Shown here: piece by piece, positions 40,352-48,760 of the stretch
How the letters are laid out: each line of letters starts with the position of its first letter
Numbering within the stretch: the first letter of the stretch is position 1
Assembly: GCA_900544865.1 (NCBI GenBank)
Contig: UQXA01000012.1
Location: 1 to 50,285 of the forward strand
Direction of reading: 5' to 3'
Source: an uncultured Collinsella sp.
GTDB taxonomy: Bacteria > Actinomycetota > Coriobacteriia > Coriobacteriales > Coriobacteriaceae
Length of the DNA: 50,285 nt
Position numbers and translations under genes: made by a program
The notes under the pieces: generated by a model
Seen by the model: only the letters and a program-made list of their open reading frames with translations
What the model was told of the DNA's origin: nothing
Database searches by the model: none

Positions 40352-40993
40352 TTAGAGCCCCAGGAGCTCCTTGACCTTGGCGATGATGGCCTCGTCGGTG
40401 GCGTTGGCAAAGAAGTACTCCTGGAAGTGCTCGCCGGCAAGTGCGCCCTTCACCAGGTCCTGATCGATCTCGCCCAGAACGTCGACGAGCGGACGCATAG
40501 TCACAGCGCGCACGCCGTCGAGGATCTTCTTGTTGCGCTGCTCGGGCTCAACACGCTCGGCAGGATAGCCGTTGCCCGAACCAAAGCCAAAGAGCTTCTC
40601 AAAGGTGTACTCGAGGTTGAGCTCCTGGCCCCAGCCGTTCTTGAGGGCGAAGGGCATGGCGACAGCGTTACCGTCGTTGACCTGGGCAAAGGTGTAGGCA
40701 TCGAGCGGGTCGGCAACATGGCCGCACAGCACGCCGGGGAAGGAGTTGCAGGCGAGCATGGCGCCCTCGCCGGTGCCACAGCCGGTCACGACGTAGTCGG
40801 CAGCGCCGGAGTTGAGCAGCACGGCGGCCAGGATGCCGTTCTGCACATAGGTGAGGGGCTTGGAGTCGGCGTCGGCATACATGCCATAGTTAAAGACGGT
40901 GTGGCCCATGGGCTCGACAACCTTCTTAAGGGCAGCCTCGATCATAGGGTTCTTGGAGTTCTGAGAGTTTTCGTTGATCAGAGCGATTTTCAT
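40352..40993 (-). CDS. RpiB/LacAB-family sugar isomerase, DhuI-like
   Basis: The 213-residue protein belongs to the ribose-5-phosphate isomerase B/LacAB family, with MKIALINENSQNSKNPMIEAALKK at the start and the active-site loop DYVVTGCGTGEGAMLACNSFPGVLCGHV. It is longer than RpiB (about 150 residues). Its length and pairing with the next SDR match streptococcal DhuI, which isomerises 4-deoxy-5-hexosulose uronate (from unsaturated uronates) before reduction by DhuD. I infer that role here; it would stand in for KduI. GGAAGG precedes the ATG. It lies 140 bases after the SDR, with repeat copy C in between. Confidence 0.75.
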   Translation of the reverse strand: MKIALINENSQNSKNPMIEAALKKVVEPMGHTVFNYGMYADADSKPLTYVQNGILAAVLLNSGAADYVVTGCGTGEGAMLACNSFPGVLCGHVADPLDAYTFAQVNDGNAVAMPFALKNGWGQELNLEYTFEKLFGFGSGNGYPAERVEPEQRNKKILDGVRAVTMRPLVDVLGEIDQDLVKGALAGEHFQEYFFANATDEAIIAKVKELLGL

Positions 40994-41017
40994 TGCGAAT
41001 TACCTTCCTATTTCTAA

Positions 41018-41084
41018 CTTGCGGTGGAATACGGATTGTTTTGCCTGATAGAAGCCAAAACCAATCCTTATCTCACCGCAACTC
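41018..41084. repeat. Palindromic repeat, copy C (between SDR and RpiB-family genes)
   Basis: TTGCGGTGGAATACGGATTG (41020-41039) pairs with CAATCCTTATCTCACCGCAA (41063-41082) with three mismatches. The left arm matches copies A and B in sequence and orientation, but the inner part has diverged. No long T run follows. A partial extra copy, CAGTTGCGGTGA, lies at about 41119. Confidence 0.7.
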
Positions 41085-41133
41085 AAATGAAAAACGAGTG
41101 GATGAAACCTGATGTGGGCAGTTGCGGTGACGC

Positions 41134-41943
41134 TTATTGAGGCTGCTTTCCAATGTATGCGAGGATGCCGCCGTCGACGTAGAGGATGTGGCCGTTGACG
41201 AAGTTCGATGCATCGGAAGCCAAGAACACGGCGGGGCCCTTCAGGTCCTCGGGCGTGCCCCAACGGGCGGCTGGCGTCTTGGCAATGATGAACTGGTCAA
41301 ACGGGTGGCGGCTGCCGTCGGGCTGCGTCTCGCGCAGCGGTGCGGTCTGCGGCGTGGCGATGTAGCCGGGCCCAATGCCGTTGCACTGGATATTGGCCTC
41401 GCCAAATTCCGAGCAGATGTTCTTGGTGAGCATCTTGAGCCCGCCCTTGGCGGCGGCATAGCCGGCGATGGTCTCGCGACCCAGCTCGCTCATCATCGAG
41501 CAGATGTTGATGATCTTGCCGTGGCCCTTGGCGATCATGCCAGGCAGGCAGGCCTTTGACACGATAAACGGTGCGTTGAGGTCGATATCGACGACGCGGC
41601 GGAAGTCCTCGGCGCTCATGTCGAGCATCGGGGTACGCTGGATGACGCCGGCGTTGTTGACCAGGATGTCGGGCGTGGTGCCAAAGTCGGCCTCGATCTT
41701 GGCGATGAGCTCGGCGACGACAGTCTCGTCGGTGACGTCGGCAACATAGCCGTGAGCGTCAAAGCCCAGCTCACGGTAGTGCTTCTCGGCTTCGGCGACT
41801 TTGTCGGCGTGACGGGCGTTAAAGGCGATCTTGGCGCCGGCCTCTCCGAGCGCCTCGGCAATGGCCATACCGATGCCATAGGTGGCGCCGGTCACGAGCG
41901 CGACCTTGCCATCCAGGCGGAAGCTGTCCATAAGATCAGACAT
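41134..41943 (-). CDS. Short-chain dehydrogenase, KduD/DhuD-like
   Basis: The 269-residue SDR has the NAD(P) site TGATYGIGMA, NNAG, the catalytic Tyr and Lys in YAAAKGG, and the segments KIINICSMMSELGRETI and NGIGPGYIATPQT, typical of 2-deoxy-D-gluconate/gluconate 5-dehydrogenases and KduD. Together with the RpiB-family neighbour it fits the streptococcal DhuI-DhuD pair, giving 2-keto-3-deoxygluconate. The ATG at 41943 (MSDLMDSFRLDGKVALVTG) follows GAAAGGATC; an upstream start at 41970 lies in the operator-side leader. A uronate operator-like site (41961-41972) lies just upstream and a perfect one at 42049-42060, so it probably belongs to the uxa regulon. Confidence 0.85.
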   Translation of the reverse strand: MSDLMDSFRLDGKVALVTGATYGIGMAIAEALGEAGAKIAFNARHADKVAEAEKHYRELGFDAHGYVADVTDETVVAELIAKIEADFGTTPDILVNNAGVIQRTPMLDMSAEDFRRVVDIDLNAPFIVSKACLPGMIAKGHGKIINICSMMSELGRETIAGYAAAKGGLKMLTKNICSEFGEANIQCNGIGPGYIATPQTAPLRETQPDGSRHPFDQFIIAKTPAARWGTPEDLKGPAVFLASDASNFVNGHILYVDGGILAYIGKQPQ

Positions 41944-41960
41944 AGCGATCCTTTCAAAAG

Positions 41961-42060
41961 AAACGTTCATCTATATAAGTCTTGCTTTTCATACAAGGTC
42001 AGTATAGGAGAAGATGGGGAATTAAAAGACAGATTCTCCTAAAAACAGGTGAACGTTCAC
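41961..42060. promoter_or_regulatory. Uronate operators upstream of the SDR
   Basis: AAACGTTCATCT (41961-41972) is a near match and GTGAACGTTCAC (42049-42060) a perfect match to the palindrome found before uxaC, the MFS carrier and GH105. The centres are 90 bases apart, unlike the 38-41 base spacing of the other pairs. The sites lie between the SDR start and the gntR stop. Confidence 0.65.
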
Positions 42061-42103
42061 TTTTAAAAGGTAAACGGTGGTCTCGCCCTTGCCGTGCGGA
42101 CGT

Positions 42104-42796
42104 CTATTTGCTCTGTTCCTGCGCTCCCTCTGCGATCATGTTGCGGTTGTACACCAGATGCAGGTACATCGCGTCGTGCGCTGCGGTGGGATTGCGCGCG
42201 GCGATGGCGTCGGCCACGCCGCGGTGGGTGCGGATGGTTTCCTCAACCAGCTTTTTGCCGGTCACGTCAATAAACAGGGGGACAGATGCCTTGAGCACGC
42301 CCATCAGGCGGGGAACGACGAGGTTTCCGGAGCTCTCGGCAATGGCATTGTGGAACGCGGTGTCGGCGGCGGAGTAATCCTCACCGGCCTCGGCCAGGCG
42401 CTCGGATTCGTCGCAGAGCTCTTTGATGCAGATGATTTGATCGTCGGTCGCGTGCTCTGCGGCCATGCTGGCCATCTGCGGCTCGATCATAAAGCGAACT
42501 TCGAGTAGGTCGCGCGCCAGACGCTGCTTGTCGTCGATAAAGGTAAAGCCCAGCGGGTCGTCGGCAACGCCGGGGTTTGACGCCACATAGGTGCCCGAGC
42601 CCTGCTTAATGCGCACGATGTTGCGTGACTGCAGCAGCTTCATAGCCTCGCGTACGGTGCTCCTGCCAGCACCCAGGCGCTCGACGAGCACAGCCTCCTT
42701 GGGCAGGCGGTCGCCTTGCTCAAGATGCTCATCCAGGATCAGTTGAATAATTTTCTCCGAAATCTGCTCGGGGAGTCCCGAATCGGCTCGTGCCAC
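42104..42796 (-). CDS. GntR-family regulator, FadR/FCD type
   Basis: The 230-residue protein has an N-terminal winged helix (QISEKIIQLILDEHLEQGDRLPKEAVLVERLGAGRSTVREAMKLLQSRNIVRIKQGSGTYVA) and a C-terminal FCD effector domain. In the FCD domain, EVRFMIEPQMASMAAEHAT, DTAFHNAIAESSGN and HRGVADAIAARNPTAAHDAMYLHL supply the metal-binding Asp and His residues. The start is GTG at 42796, preceded by GAGGTGAA. It diverges from the GntP-family permease, and the space between holds four CATCAGA motifs, probably its own targets. Regulators of this group usually respond to sugar acids such as gluconate or uronates. Confidence 0.88.
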   Translation of the reverse strand: MARADSGLPEQISEKIIQLILDEHLEQGDRLPKEAVLVERLGAGRSTVREAMKLLQSRNIVRIKQGSGTYVASNPGVADDPLGFTFIDDKQRLARDLLEVRFMIEPQMASMAAEHATDDQIICIKELCDESERLAEAGEDYSAADTAFHNAIAESSGNLVVPRLMGVLKASVPLFIDVTGKKLVEETIRTHRGVADAIAARNPTAAHDAMYLHLVYNRNMIAEGAQEQSK

Positions 42797-43030
42797 GCTT
42801 CACCTCATATCAAAAGAATTCATCAGAGCTATTCTAGCTCATTTAACAGAAGCCGTGGTGGTTCGCTCCGACAATGGAGAGCTGTAAGTAGCCGTTTACC
42901 GTCAAAAACAGATCGTTCAGGAAATACATCAGATGTATTTTGAAAAAAGTTTCCCTTTTAAACATCAGACCTATTGAAAACACGCTATAGTCTAAGACGA
43001 ATTCAAAAGGTCTGATGAATTGGAGGAAAG
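42797..43030. promoter_or_regulatory. gntR-gntP intergenic region with CATCAGA motifs
   Basis: CATCAGACCT (42963-42972) is repeated in reverse at 43008-43017, around TATAGT, a possible -10 of the permease gene. A perfect palindrome with ATACATCAGATGTAT lies at 42922-42940, and a fourth motif (TTCATCAGAG) at about 42819-42828. The set looks like an operator array for the divergent GntR protein. Confidence 0.55.
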
Positions 43031-44392
43031 ATGTCAGACCCAACGTTTATGGCCGACCCCACCAGGCTGGTCATCGCCGCTATCGTGGGCATCGCGCTGC
43101 TGCTTGCGCTCATCATTAAGTTCAGGCTGCATCCTGTGCTTTCGATGATGGTCTCGGCGCTCGCGATCGGCATCGGCGCCGGTATGCCGCTCGACCTGGT
43201 GGCGGACACTGTCACCAAGGGCGTGGGAACCACGCTGCAAAACATCGCCCTGCTCATTGGCCTCGGCTCGATGTTTGGCCAGATTCTTGAGGAGAGCGGC
43301 GGCGCCAAGAAGATCGCCCAGACCTTCATCGATACCTTTGGGCAGGGTCATTCCAGCTGGGCGCTGGGCATTACCGGTCTGGTTATCGGCACTACGGTGT
43401 TCTTTGAGGCCGGCGTGGTCGTTTTGATCCCACTTGCGTTTAGCGTGGCATCCCAGACCAAGAAGTCGACGCTCTACTACGGCATCGCGCTGCTCGCGGG
43501 ACTGGCCGCTGGCTATGCGTTTGTGCCGCCTTCGGCCGGTTCGGTTTTGGTCGCCGGCACGCTCGGTGTCGACCTGGGCACCATGATTCTCGTCGGTATC
43601 CCTACCGCCTTCATCGCCATGGCGATCGCCGGCGTCATCTGGGGCCGTAACGTGGGCGGTCGCATCTTTACCGATGTTCCGGAGCACTTTACCTCTGCCG
43701 AGGGCGCGAGCGACGAAAAGGAGCTTCCCTCCTTTGGCATGGTGCTTGCCATCGTGCTCACGCCGCTTTGTCTGATTTTGCTGGGCACGCTGTCTTCTTA
43801 TATCCCCATGCCCGCCGAGCTCGCCTCGATTCTCGCCTTCCTGGGCAAGCCGTTCGTCGCTTTGACGCTCGCCACGCTCGTCGCGATGTATCTGCTGGGC
43901 GCGCGCCGCGGCTACTCCGGCGCCGAGCTCAAGGCCTTGCTCGACCGCTCTCTTAAGCCCGTCGGCATGATCTTGCTGGTTATCGCTTGCGGCGGCGTCA
44001 TTCGCTGGATGCTGCAGGACTGCGGCTTGGGCCAGGTTATCGGCCCTATGCTCGAGGCCTCACCGCTGCCTTTGGTGGTCGTTGCCTTTTTGATTGCCGT
44101 CATGGTGCGTGCCTCTGTCGGCAGCTCCATCGTCGCTATGACCATGGCATCGGGCATTATGGCCGCCATGCCCGCGGTTGCCGGAGCCTCGGTGCTCATG
44201 CGTGCCGCTATCTGTCTTGCCATCTGCGGCGGTGCCACGGCCCTCTCGCACGTCAACGATGCCGGTTTTTGGATGTGCTCCTCGTTCCTGGAGATTGACG
44301 AGAAGACCACCCTCAAGTCCTGGACCGTTATGGAGACGCTCATCGGCCTTTCGGGCCTCGCCTGCGCCCTGGTGATTTCGTTCTTCGCCTAG
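43031..44392 (+). CDS. GntP-family gluconate/sugar-acid permease
   Basis: This 453-residue membrane protein of the GntP family has about 12 to 14 hydrophobic segments and the conserved HPVLSMMVSALAIGIGAGMP, GQILEESGGAKKIAQTFIDTFG, ALLAGLAAGYAFVPPSAGSVLVA and GGATALSHVNDAGFWM (the His-Val-Asn-Asp-Ala-Gly-Phe signature). Family members import gluconate or related sugar acids with protons. TGGAGGAAAG precedes the ATG. Its neighbours, a FadR-type regulator and a YjhG-like dehydratase, recall the Escherichia coli yjhI-yjhG-yjhF group, which points to xylonate or another aldonate as substrate. Confidence 0.9.
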   Translation: MSDPTFMADPTRLVIAAIVGIALLLALIIKFRLHPVLSMMVSALAIGIGAGMPLDLVADTVTKGVGTTLQNIALLIGLGSMFGQILEESGGAKKIAQTFIDTFGQGHSSWALGITGLVIGTTVFFEAGVVVLIPLAFSVASQTKKSTLYYGIALLAGLAAGYAFVPPSAGSVLVAGTLGVDLGTMILVGIPTAFIAMAIAGVIWGRNVGGRIFTDVPEHFTSAEGASDEKELPSFGMVLAIVLTPLCLILLGTLSSYIPMPAELASILAFLGKPFVALTLATLVAMYLLGARRGYSGAELKALLDRSLKPVGMILLVIACGGVIRWMLQDCGLGQVIGPMLEASPLPLVVVAFLIAVMVRASVGSSIVAMTMASGIMAAMPAVAGASVLMRAAICLAICGGATALSHVNDAGFWMCSSFLEIDEKTTLKSWTVMETLIGLSGLACALVISFFA

Positions 44393-44499
44393 TTCGCGTA
44401 GCTAAGCATCTTCCGCCGAGTGCATCGCTCGGTACCCATTTCACCTGATTCATTAACCAACGATTGGTACAACCGTTCAAACCAAAAGAGGAGAGCATT

Positions 44500-46278
44500 A
44501 TGGACGAGAAGACCAAGGCACAGATTCAGCAGGAGGCAGCCGACTTGGTTGCCAAGCTGCAGCCGCGTTCCGGCAAGTTTCGCACCATCAGCCCCGAGAT
44601 GGACCCGCTGCGTCTGGGCTCTGGCTGGTCCATCGAGGATCTGGACAAGCCGCAGGTCATTATCGAGTCGACGTTCGGCGACTCGCACCCGGGTTCTGCC
44701 GGCCTGTTTGATCTGGTCGAGGAGGTCCGTGCCGGCGTTGCCGAGGCTGGCGGTCACGGTGCCCGTTACTTCTGCACCGATATCTGCGACGGCGAGGCCC
44801 AGGGCCACGACGGCATTAACTACTCGCTGCCCAGCCGCGACATGATCGCCAACATGATCGAGATCCATGCCAAGGCCACCCCGTTCGACGCCGGCGTCTT
44901 TGTCGCCAGCTGCGATAAGGGCCTGCCTGCGAACCTTATGGCCATGGGCCGCATCAACATCCCCTCCATCGTCGTTACCGGCGGTGTCATGGATGCAGGC
45001 CCCGACCTGTTGACCCTGGAGCAGCTCGGTGCGATTTCTGCCCGCTACGAGCGCGGCGAGATCTCTCGCGAGGAACTTGAGTTTGCCAAGCACAACGCAT
45101 GCCCCAGCTGCGGCGCCTGCTCCTTTATGGGCACCGCGTCGACCATGCAGGTTACCGCCGAGGCCCTGGGCCTTATGCTCCCCGGCACGGCCCTGCTGCC
45201 CGCAACCAGCTCCGATCTGCGTGAGTTTGCGCGCGAGGCCGGCCGTCAGTCCGTGTGGCTCTCCGAACACAACCTGTGCCCGCGCGACATCGTGACCAAG
45301 GAGTCCTTCGAGAACCTCATCATGGTCCACGGCGCCATTTCCGGCTCCACCAACTCGCTGCTGCATATCCCTGCGATCGCCCGCGAGTTTGGCATCGAGA
45401 TATCCGCCGACGACTTCGACCGTCTGCACCGTGGTGCCCACTACCTGCTCAACGTTCGTCCCGCAGGTGAGTGGCCGGCGCAGTTCTTCTACTATGCGGG
45501 TGGCGTGCCGCGCATCATGGAGGAGATCAAGTCGATGCTCCACCTCGACGTCATGACCGTCACCGGCAAGACCCTCGGCGAAAACCTCGAGGACCTTAAA
45601 AACAACGGCTACTACGAGAAGTGCGGCCGCTACTTGGAGAAGTGGAACCTCAAGCGCGAGGACATCATTCGCCCGTTTGACCAGGCTTTTGGTACCGATG
45701 GCTCCATCGCCATTCTCCACGGCAACCTTGCCCCCGAGGGCGCCGTCGTCAAGCACACGGTTGTTCCGCGCGAGATGTTCCAGGCCACGCTTAAGGCACG
45801 TCCGTTCGATTGCGAGGAGGACGCTATCCACGCCGTCCTGACGCACGAGGTCAAGCCCGGCGACGCCGTCATCATTCGCTACGAGGGCCCCAAGGGCTCT
45901 GGCATGCCCGAGATGTTCTACACCACCGAGGCTATCGCCAGCGACCCCGAGCTGGGCGCGAGCATTGCCCTGATCACTGACGGCCGCTTCTCCGGCGCCT
46001 CCAAGGGCCCGGCTATCGGTCACGTTTCGCCCGAGGCTGCCGTGGGCGGCCCGATTGCCCTGATTGAGGAGGGCGACCTTATCCGAATCAACATCCCCGA
46101 GCGCTCGCTGTCCATCGTGGGCATCGCCGGCAAGGAGATGGAGCCGGCCGAGGTCGACGCCGTCCTGGCCGAGCGCCGAGCCGCTTGGAAGCCCAAGGCT
46201 AATCGTTACACCTCCGGCACGCTCAAGTTCTTTACCGAGCATGCAGTTTCCGCCATTCAGGGTGGCTACATGGAGTAG
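44500..46278 (+). CDS. IlvD/Edd-family sugar-acid dehydratase, YjhG-like
   Basis: The 592-residue protein belongs to the IlvD/Edd family. Candidate iron-sulfur ligands are Cys in TDICDGEAQG, VASCDKGLPANLMAMG and CPSCGACSFMGTASTMQVTAE. The substrate and magnesium region includes HGAISGSTNSLLHIPAIA and ALITDGRFSGASKGPAIGHVSPEA. The DxCDGxxQG pattern matches YjhG/YagF-type xylonate dehydratases better than biosynthetic IlvD, and no branched-chain genes are nearby. It probably dehydrates the sugar acid brought in by the adjacent permease to a 2-keto-3-deoxy acid; no aldolase follows. AGAGGAGAG precedes the ATG at 44500. A small palindrome, ACCAACGATTGGT, lies at about 44456-44468. Confidence 0.85.
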   Translation: MDEKTKAQIQQEAADLVAKLQPRSGKFRTISPEMDPLRLGSGWSIEDLDKPQVIIESTFGDSHPGSAGLFDLVEEVRAGVAEAGGHGARYFCTDICDGEAQGHDGINYSLPSRDMIANMIEIHAKATPFDAGVFVASCDKGLPANLMAMGRINIPSIVVTGGVMDAGPDLLTLEQLGAISARYERGEISREELEFAKHNACPSCGACSFMGTASTMQVTAEALGLMLPGTALLPATSSDLREFAREAGRQSVWLSEHNLCPRDIVTKESFENLIMVHGAISGSTNSLLHIPAIAREFGIEISADDFDRLHRGAHYLLNVRPAGEWPAQFFYYAGGVPRIMEEIKSMLHLDVMTVTGKTLGENLEDLKNNGYYEKCGRYLEKWNLKREDIIRPFDQAFGTDGSIAILHGNLAPEGAVVKHTVVPREMFQATLKARPFDCEEDAIHAVLTHEVKPGDAVIIRYEGPKGSGMPEMFYTTEAIASDPELGASIALITDGRFSGASKGPAIGHVSPEAAVGGPIALIEEGDLIRINIPERSLSIVGIAGKEMEPAEVDAVLAERRAAWKPKANRYTSGTLKFFTEHAVSAIQGGYME

Positions 46279-46409
46279 CGCCCATGCGCATCAAATATCT
46301 CCTCTCATAGATGCGCGGCACAAAGAGCCTCGAGTTCAGCCACGTCACCGGGGCGCGTTGTTCAGCGCCGCCGGGGCGCTCCACTCAAACGACAAGAGAC
46401 GTCTTACGC

Positions 46410-46451
46410 AAGCGCCCGCGTCCGTGGATAAAACCACGGGCGTGGGCGCTT
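46410..46451. terminator. Hairpin between converging dehydratase and ArsC-like genes
   Basis: The 18-base arms (46410-46427 and 46434-46451) pair with two mismatches. The T content after either end is poor, so termination is plausible mainly by stem strength and position. Confidence 0.6.
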
Positions 46452-46455
46452 CACT

Positions 46456-46797
46456 TTATTCCCAGCCCTTCCACACGTCAGGCTCGTAGCCAACGGTTGC
46501 CTGGCGGCCGTTGCGAACGATGGGCTCACGAAGAATCTGCTGGTTATCGAGCACCTTTTCGAACTTCTGGTCGGCAGCAAGATACTGTACGAGCGCAACC
46601 GTGTCGGCATCTTTCGCCTTTGGATCGATCACAGCGTCGATCCCGCCGACGGCGCGCGCCACGCTTTCGAGCTCGCCTTTGCTCATCCCCTTTTCCTTCA
46701 AGTCGATGAACTGGAACTTCACACGACGTTCCTTGAAATAGCGCTGCGCCTTCTTAGTATCGAAGCTTTTCTTCGTGCCGAATATCTGGATGTTCAT
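46456..46797 (-). CDS. ArsC/Spx-family protein lacking the catalytic cysteine
   Basis: The 113-residue protein has the thioredoxin-like fold of the ArsC/Spx/YffB family: MNIQIFGTKKSFDTKKAQRYFKERRVKFQFIDLKEKGMSKGEL at the start and ILREPIVRNGRQATVGYEPDVWKGW at the end, where the conserved Arg-Glu-Pro-Ile is seen. The position that normally holds the redox cysteine (as in YffB GIKNCDT) reads GTKKSFDT, and the protein contains no cysteine at all. It therefore cannot reduce arsenate by the usual mechanism; a regulatory or binding role is possible. Glu is often GAA and Phe almost always TTC, unlike the genes before it. Confidence 0.82.
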   Translation of the reverse strand: MNIQIFGTKKSFDTKKAQRYFKERRVKFQFIDLKEKGMSKGELESVARAVGGIDAVIDPKAKDADTVALVQYLAADQKFEKVLDNQQILREPIVRNGRQATVGYEPDVWKGWE

Positions 46798-47317
46798 ACG
46801 TACCGTCTTCGCTCAATTCTCGTCCGTCCATGATACGACAAGGGAGCCGAGCAAAAACAGAGCAGGCGGAGATGGAGGAGGACGGCGACCGACCGTCGGC
46901 AAGAGTCGGCCGGATCGGACTGGCGCCCAGCGCGCGCCGGCGACACGCTCGCAGCTGCACACATAGCCGATGTACAAGCTCGCCGCGGCGTTCCCTCGCC
47001 CCGCGGTGTGGCGATAGAGAAGCACGCCACCCGTCAACGATGGCGCCTCGGTGAAGAAAATCAACGTCTGGGTTACATCCCTTGAAAGGGGCGAAGACGG
47101 CTGCTAGAATACCTCCCCGCTATGAAGGATTTGACCAAAGCATACATCGCAATTCGGCGGCCCCTGGTATACGGGGCCTCTCCTGTTGTTCCCCAAGTGC
47201 GCTCTGAGCAGCCGCTTTCTTCCTGTCGTATCTGATGCACGCATAGCACGTGCATGTTATTTCGCCCGTGGGCCGGCGCGCCTTCGGCGAAGAATCGAAT
47301 AGATACGAAGGAAGCTT
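46798..47317. other. 520-base intergenic region with promoter and long leader
   Basis: I see no convincing gene in 46798-47080; short frames there lack binding sites and similarity. A good promoter lies at 47082-47110. From there to the exporter start at 47318 is an untranslated leader of about 200 bases with several hairpins, including ATGCACG...CGTGCAT at about 47232-47252 and a CCCCTGG...GGGGCC stem near 47160-47185. Confidence 0.55.
47082..47110 (+). promoter_or_regulatory. Promoter of the DHA2 exporter gene
   Basis: TTGAAA (47082-47087) and TAGAAT (47105-47110) are separated by exactly 17 bases, close to the housekeeping consensus. Transcription would begin near 47117. Confidence 0.65.
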
Positions 47318-48757
47318 ATGTCTGATAATTGTACGGTCGCGCCCGCCAATGGGCGCATTACCGGTACCCAGATCCGCATCGTCGCGGTCGTCGTCCTGGG
47401 TGCCTTCTTGGCGCTACTGAACCAAACGGTGATGTCGCCTGCGCTGCCGGTCATCATGTCCGATTTCGCCATCGATGCCTCGACTGCCCAGTGGATCATG
47501 TCCATATACCCGCTGGTGAGCGGCATCATGGTCCCCGTTTCGGCGTTCCTTATCGACAAGTTCAGCACCCGCGCGCTATTCTTCGGGGCGACGCTGGTGT
47601 TCGCGCTGGGCACGTTGCTGTGCGCCGCAGCCCCTGATTTCCTGTTCCTCATCATCGGTCGCGTGTTGCAAGCGGCGGGCTCAGGCGTGCTCATGCCGCT
47701 TGTCTCGGTGGTTCCCATGCTGGTGTTCCCCGTCGAGAAACGAGGAACGGCTATGGGCATGGCGGGCATCGTCATGTCGGCGGGTCCCGCGGTCGGCCCC
47801 GTCGTAGGCGGCGCGGTGATCGACACGTACGGCTGGCGCACCATGATCGGCGCCATCGTCCCCCTCGCAATTCTCGTGCTGGTGCTGGGCGTGTTCATGC
47901 TGAAAAACGTGGGCGAGCTGAAGAACCCCAAGCTCGACCTGCCCTCGGTCGTCCTCTCCACCATCGCCTTCGGCGGACTTCTCTACGGGTTCTCGAGCGC
48001 CTCGTCGATGGGTTGGGGCAACCCCGTGGTGCTCGGCTCGATCGTCGCAGGTGTCGTGTGCTTGGTGCTGTTCGTCGTACGCCAGGGCAAAATCGAGGAC
48101 CCGCTGCTTCAACTGGGCACGCTCAAGACGCGCGAGTTCCGCGTGGCCGCCATCATCGTCACGCTCATCAACGCCGCATGCCTGGTCACCAACACGCTGT
48201 TGCCGTTGCTGCTGCAAACCTCGCTTGGCGCTTCGGCCTTCGAAACCGGCATGGCCATGCTTCCCGCCGCGGCGGTGGGCATCATCATCAGCCCTATCTC
48301 CGGCGTGGTGTTCGACAAGTTCGGTCCGCGTGCCATCTCGATCGTCGGCCTGGCCCTCATGACCGGCGCCCTGTTCCTGCTCTCGCTTTCGACGGTAAAC
48401 ACGCCCATCTTGGTGGTTGCGCTGTTCTGCATGCTGCAGTCCGCCGGCCAGTCGCTCGCGAACATGCCGGTGAACACATGGGGTGTCAATGCCTTGAAAA
48501 ATGACATGATCGCCCACGGCAACGCCATCGCGAACACCGGTCGCCAGGTCGCCGGCGGTTTGTGCACGGCGCTCATCATCACGGTCATGACAAGCGTCAC
48601 CGCGTCGGCCGGCGTCGATGCGAGCATCCAAGTAGCCACCGCCGTGGGCGCGGGCGTCGCTTACAAGGTGTGCGCGGCAATCGGCCTCGTTTCCCTTATC
48701 TGCGCCATATTCAGCGTGCGCACCAAGAAAACCGCACCGAAAACGAAGGAGGCATAA
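47318..48757 (+). CDS. MFS drug exporter, DHA2 (EmrB/QacA) family
   Basis: The 479-residue protein has about 14 predicted helices, as in drug:proton antiporters of the DHA2 group. It shows FLALLNQTVMSPALPVIMSDF in helix 1, the antiporter motif C (VMSAGPAVGPVVGGAVIDTYGWR) and VVFDKFGPRAISIVGL (motif A-like loop). QSLANMPVNTWGVNAL and ANTGRQVAGGL follow near the end. The substrate is unknown. GAAGGAAGC precedes the ATG. It starts a probable operon with the CBS protein 3 bases downstream. Phe is almost always TTC, in contrast to the uronate genes. The long leader could hold an attenuator that responds to the exported compound. Confidence 0.9.
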   Translation: MSDNCTVAPANGRITGTQIRIVAVVVLGAFLALLNQTVMSPALPVIMSDFAIDASTAQWIMSIYPLVSGIMVPVSAFLIDKFSTRALFFGATLVFALGTLLCAAAPDFLFLIIGRVLQAAGSGVLMPLVSVVPMLVFPVEKRGTAMGMAGIVMSAGPAVGPVVGGAVIDTYGWRTMIGAIVPLAILVLVLGVFMLKNVGELKNPKLDLPSVVLSTIAFGGLLYGFSSASSMGWGNPVVLGSIVAGVVCLVLFVVRQGKIEDPLLQLGTLKTREFRVAAIIVTLINAACLVTNTLLPLLLQTSLGASAFETGMAMLPAAAVGIIISPISGVVFDKFGPRAISIVGLALMTGALFLLSLSTVNTPILVVALFCMLQSAGQSLANMPVNTWGVNALKNDMIAHGNAIANTGRQVAGGLCTALIITVMTSVTASAGVDASIQVATAVGAGVAYKVCAAIGLVSLICAIFSVRTKKTAPKTKEA

Positions 48758-48760
48758 GCG

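Noticed and set aside
46798..47080. Several short overlapping frames
   Set aside because: Both strands are open by composition; none has a binding site and recognisable product.
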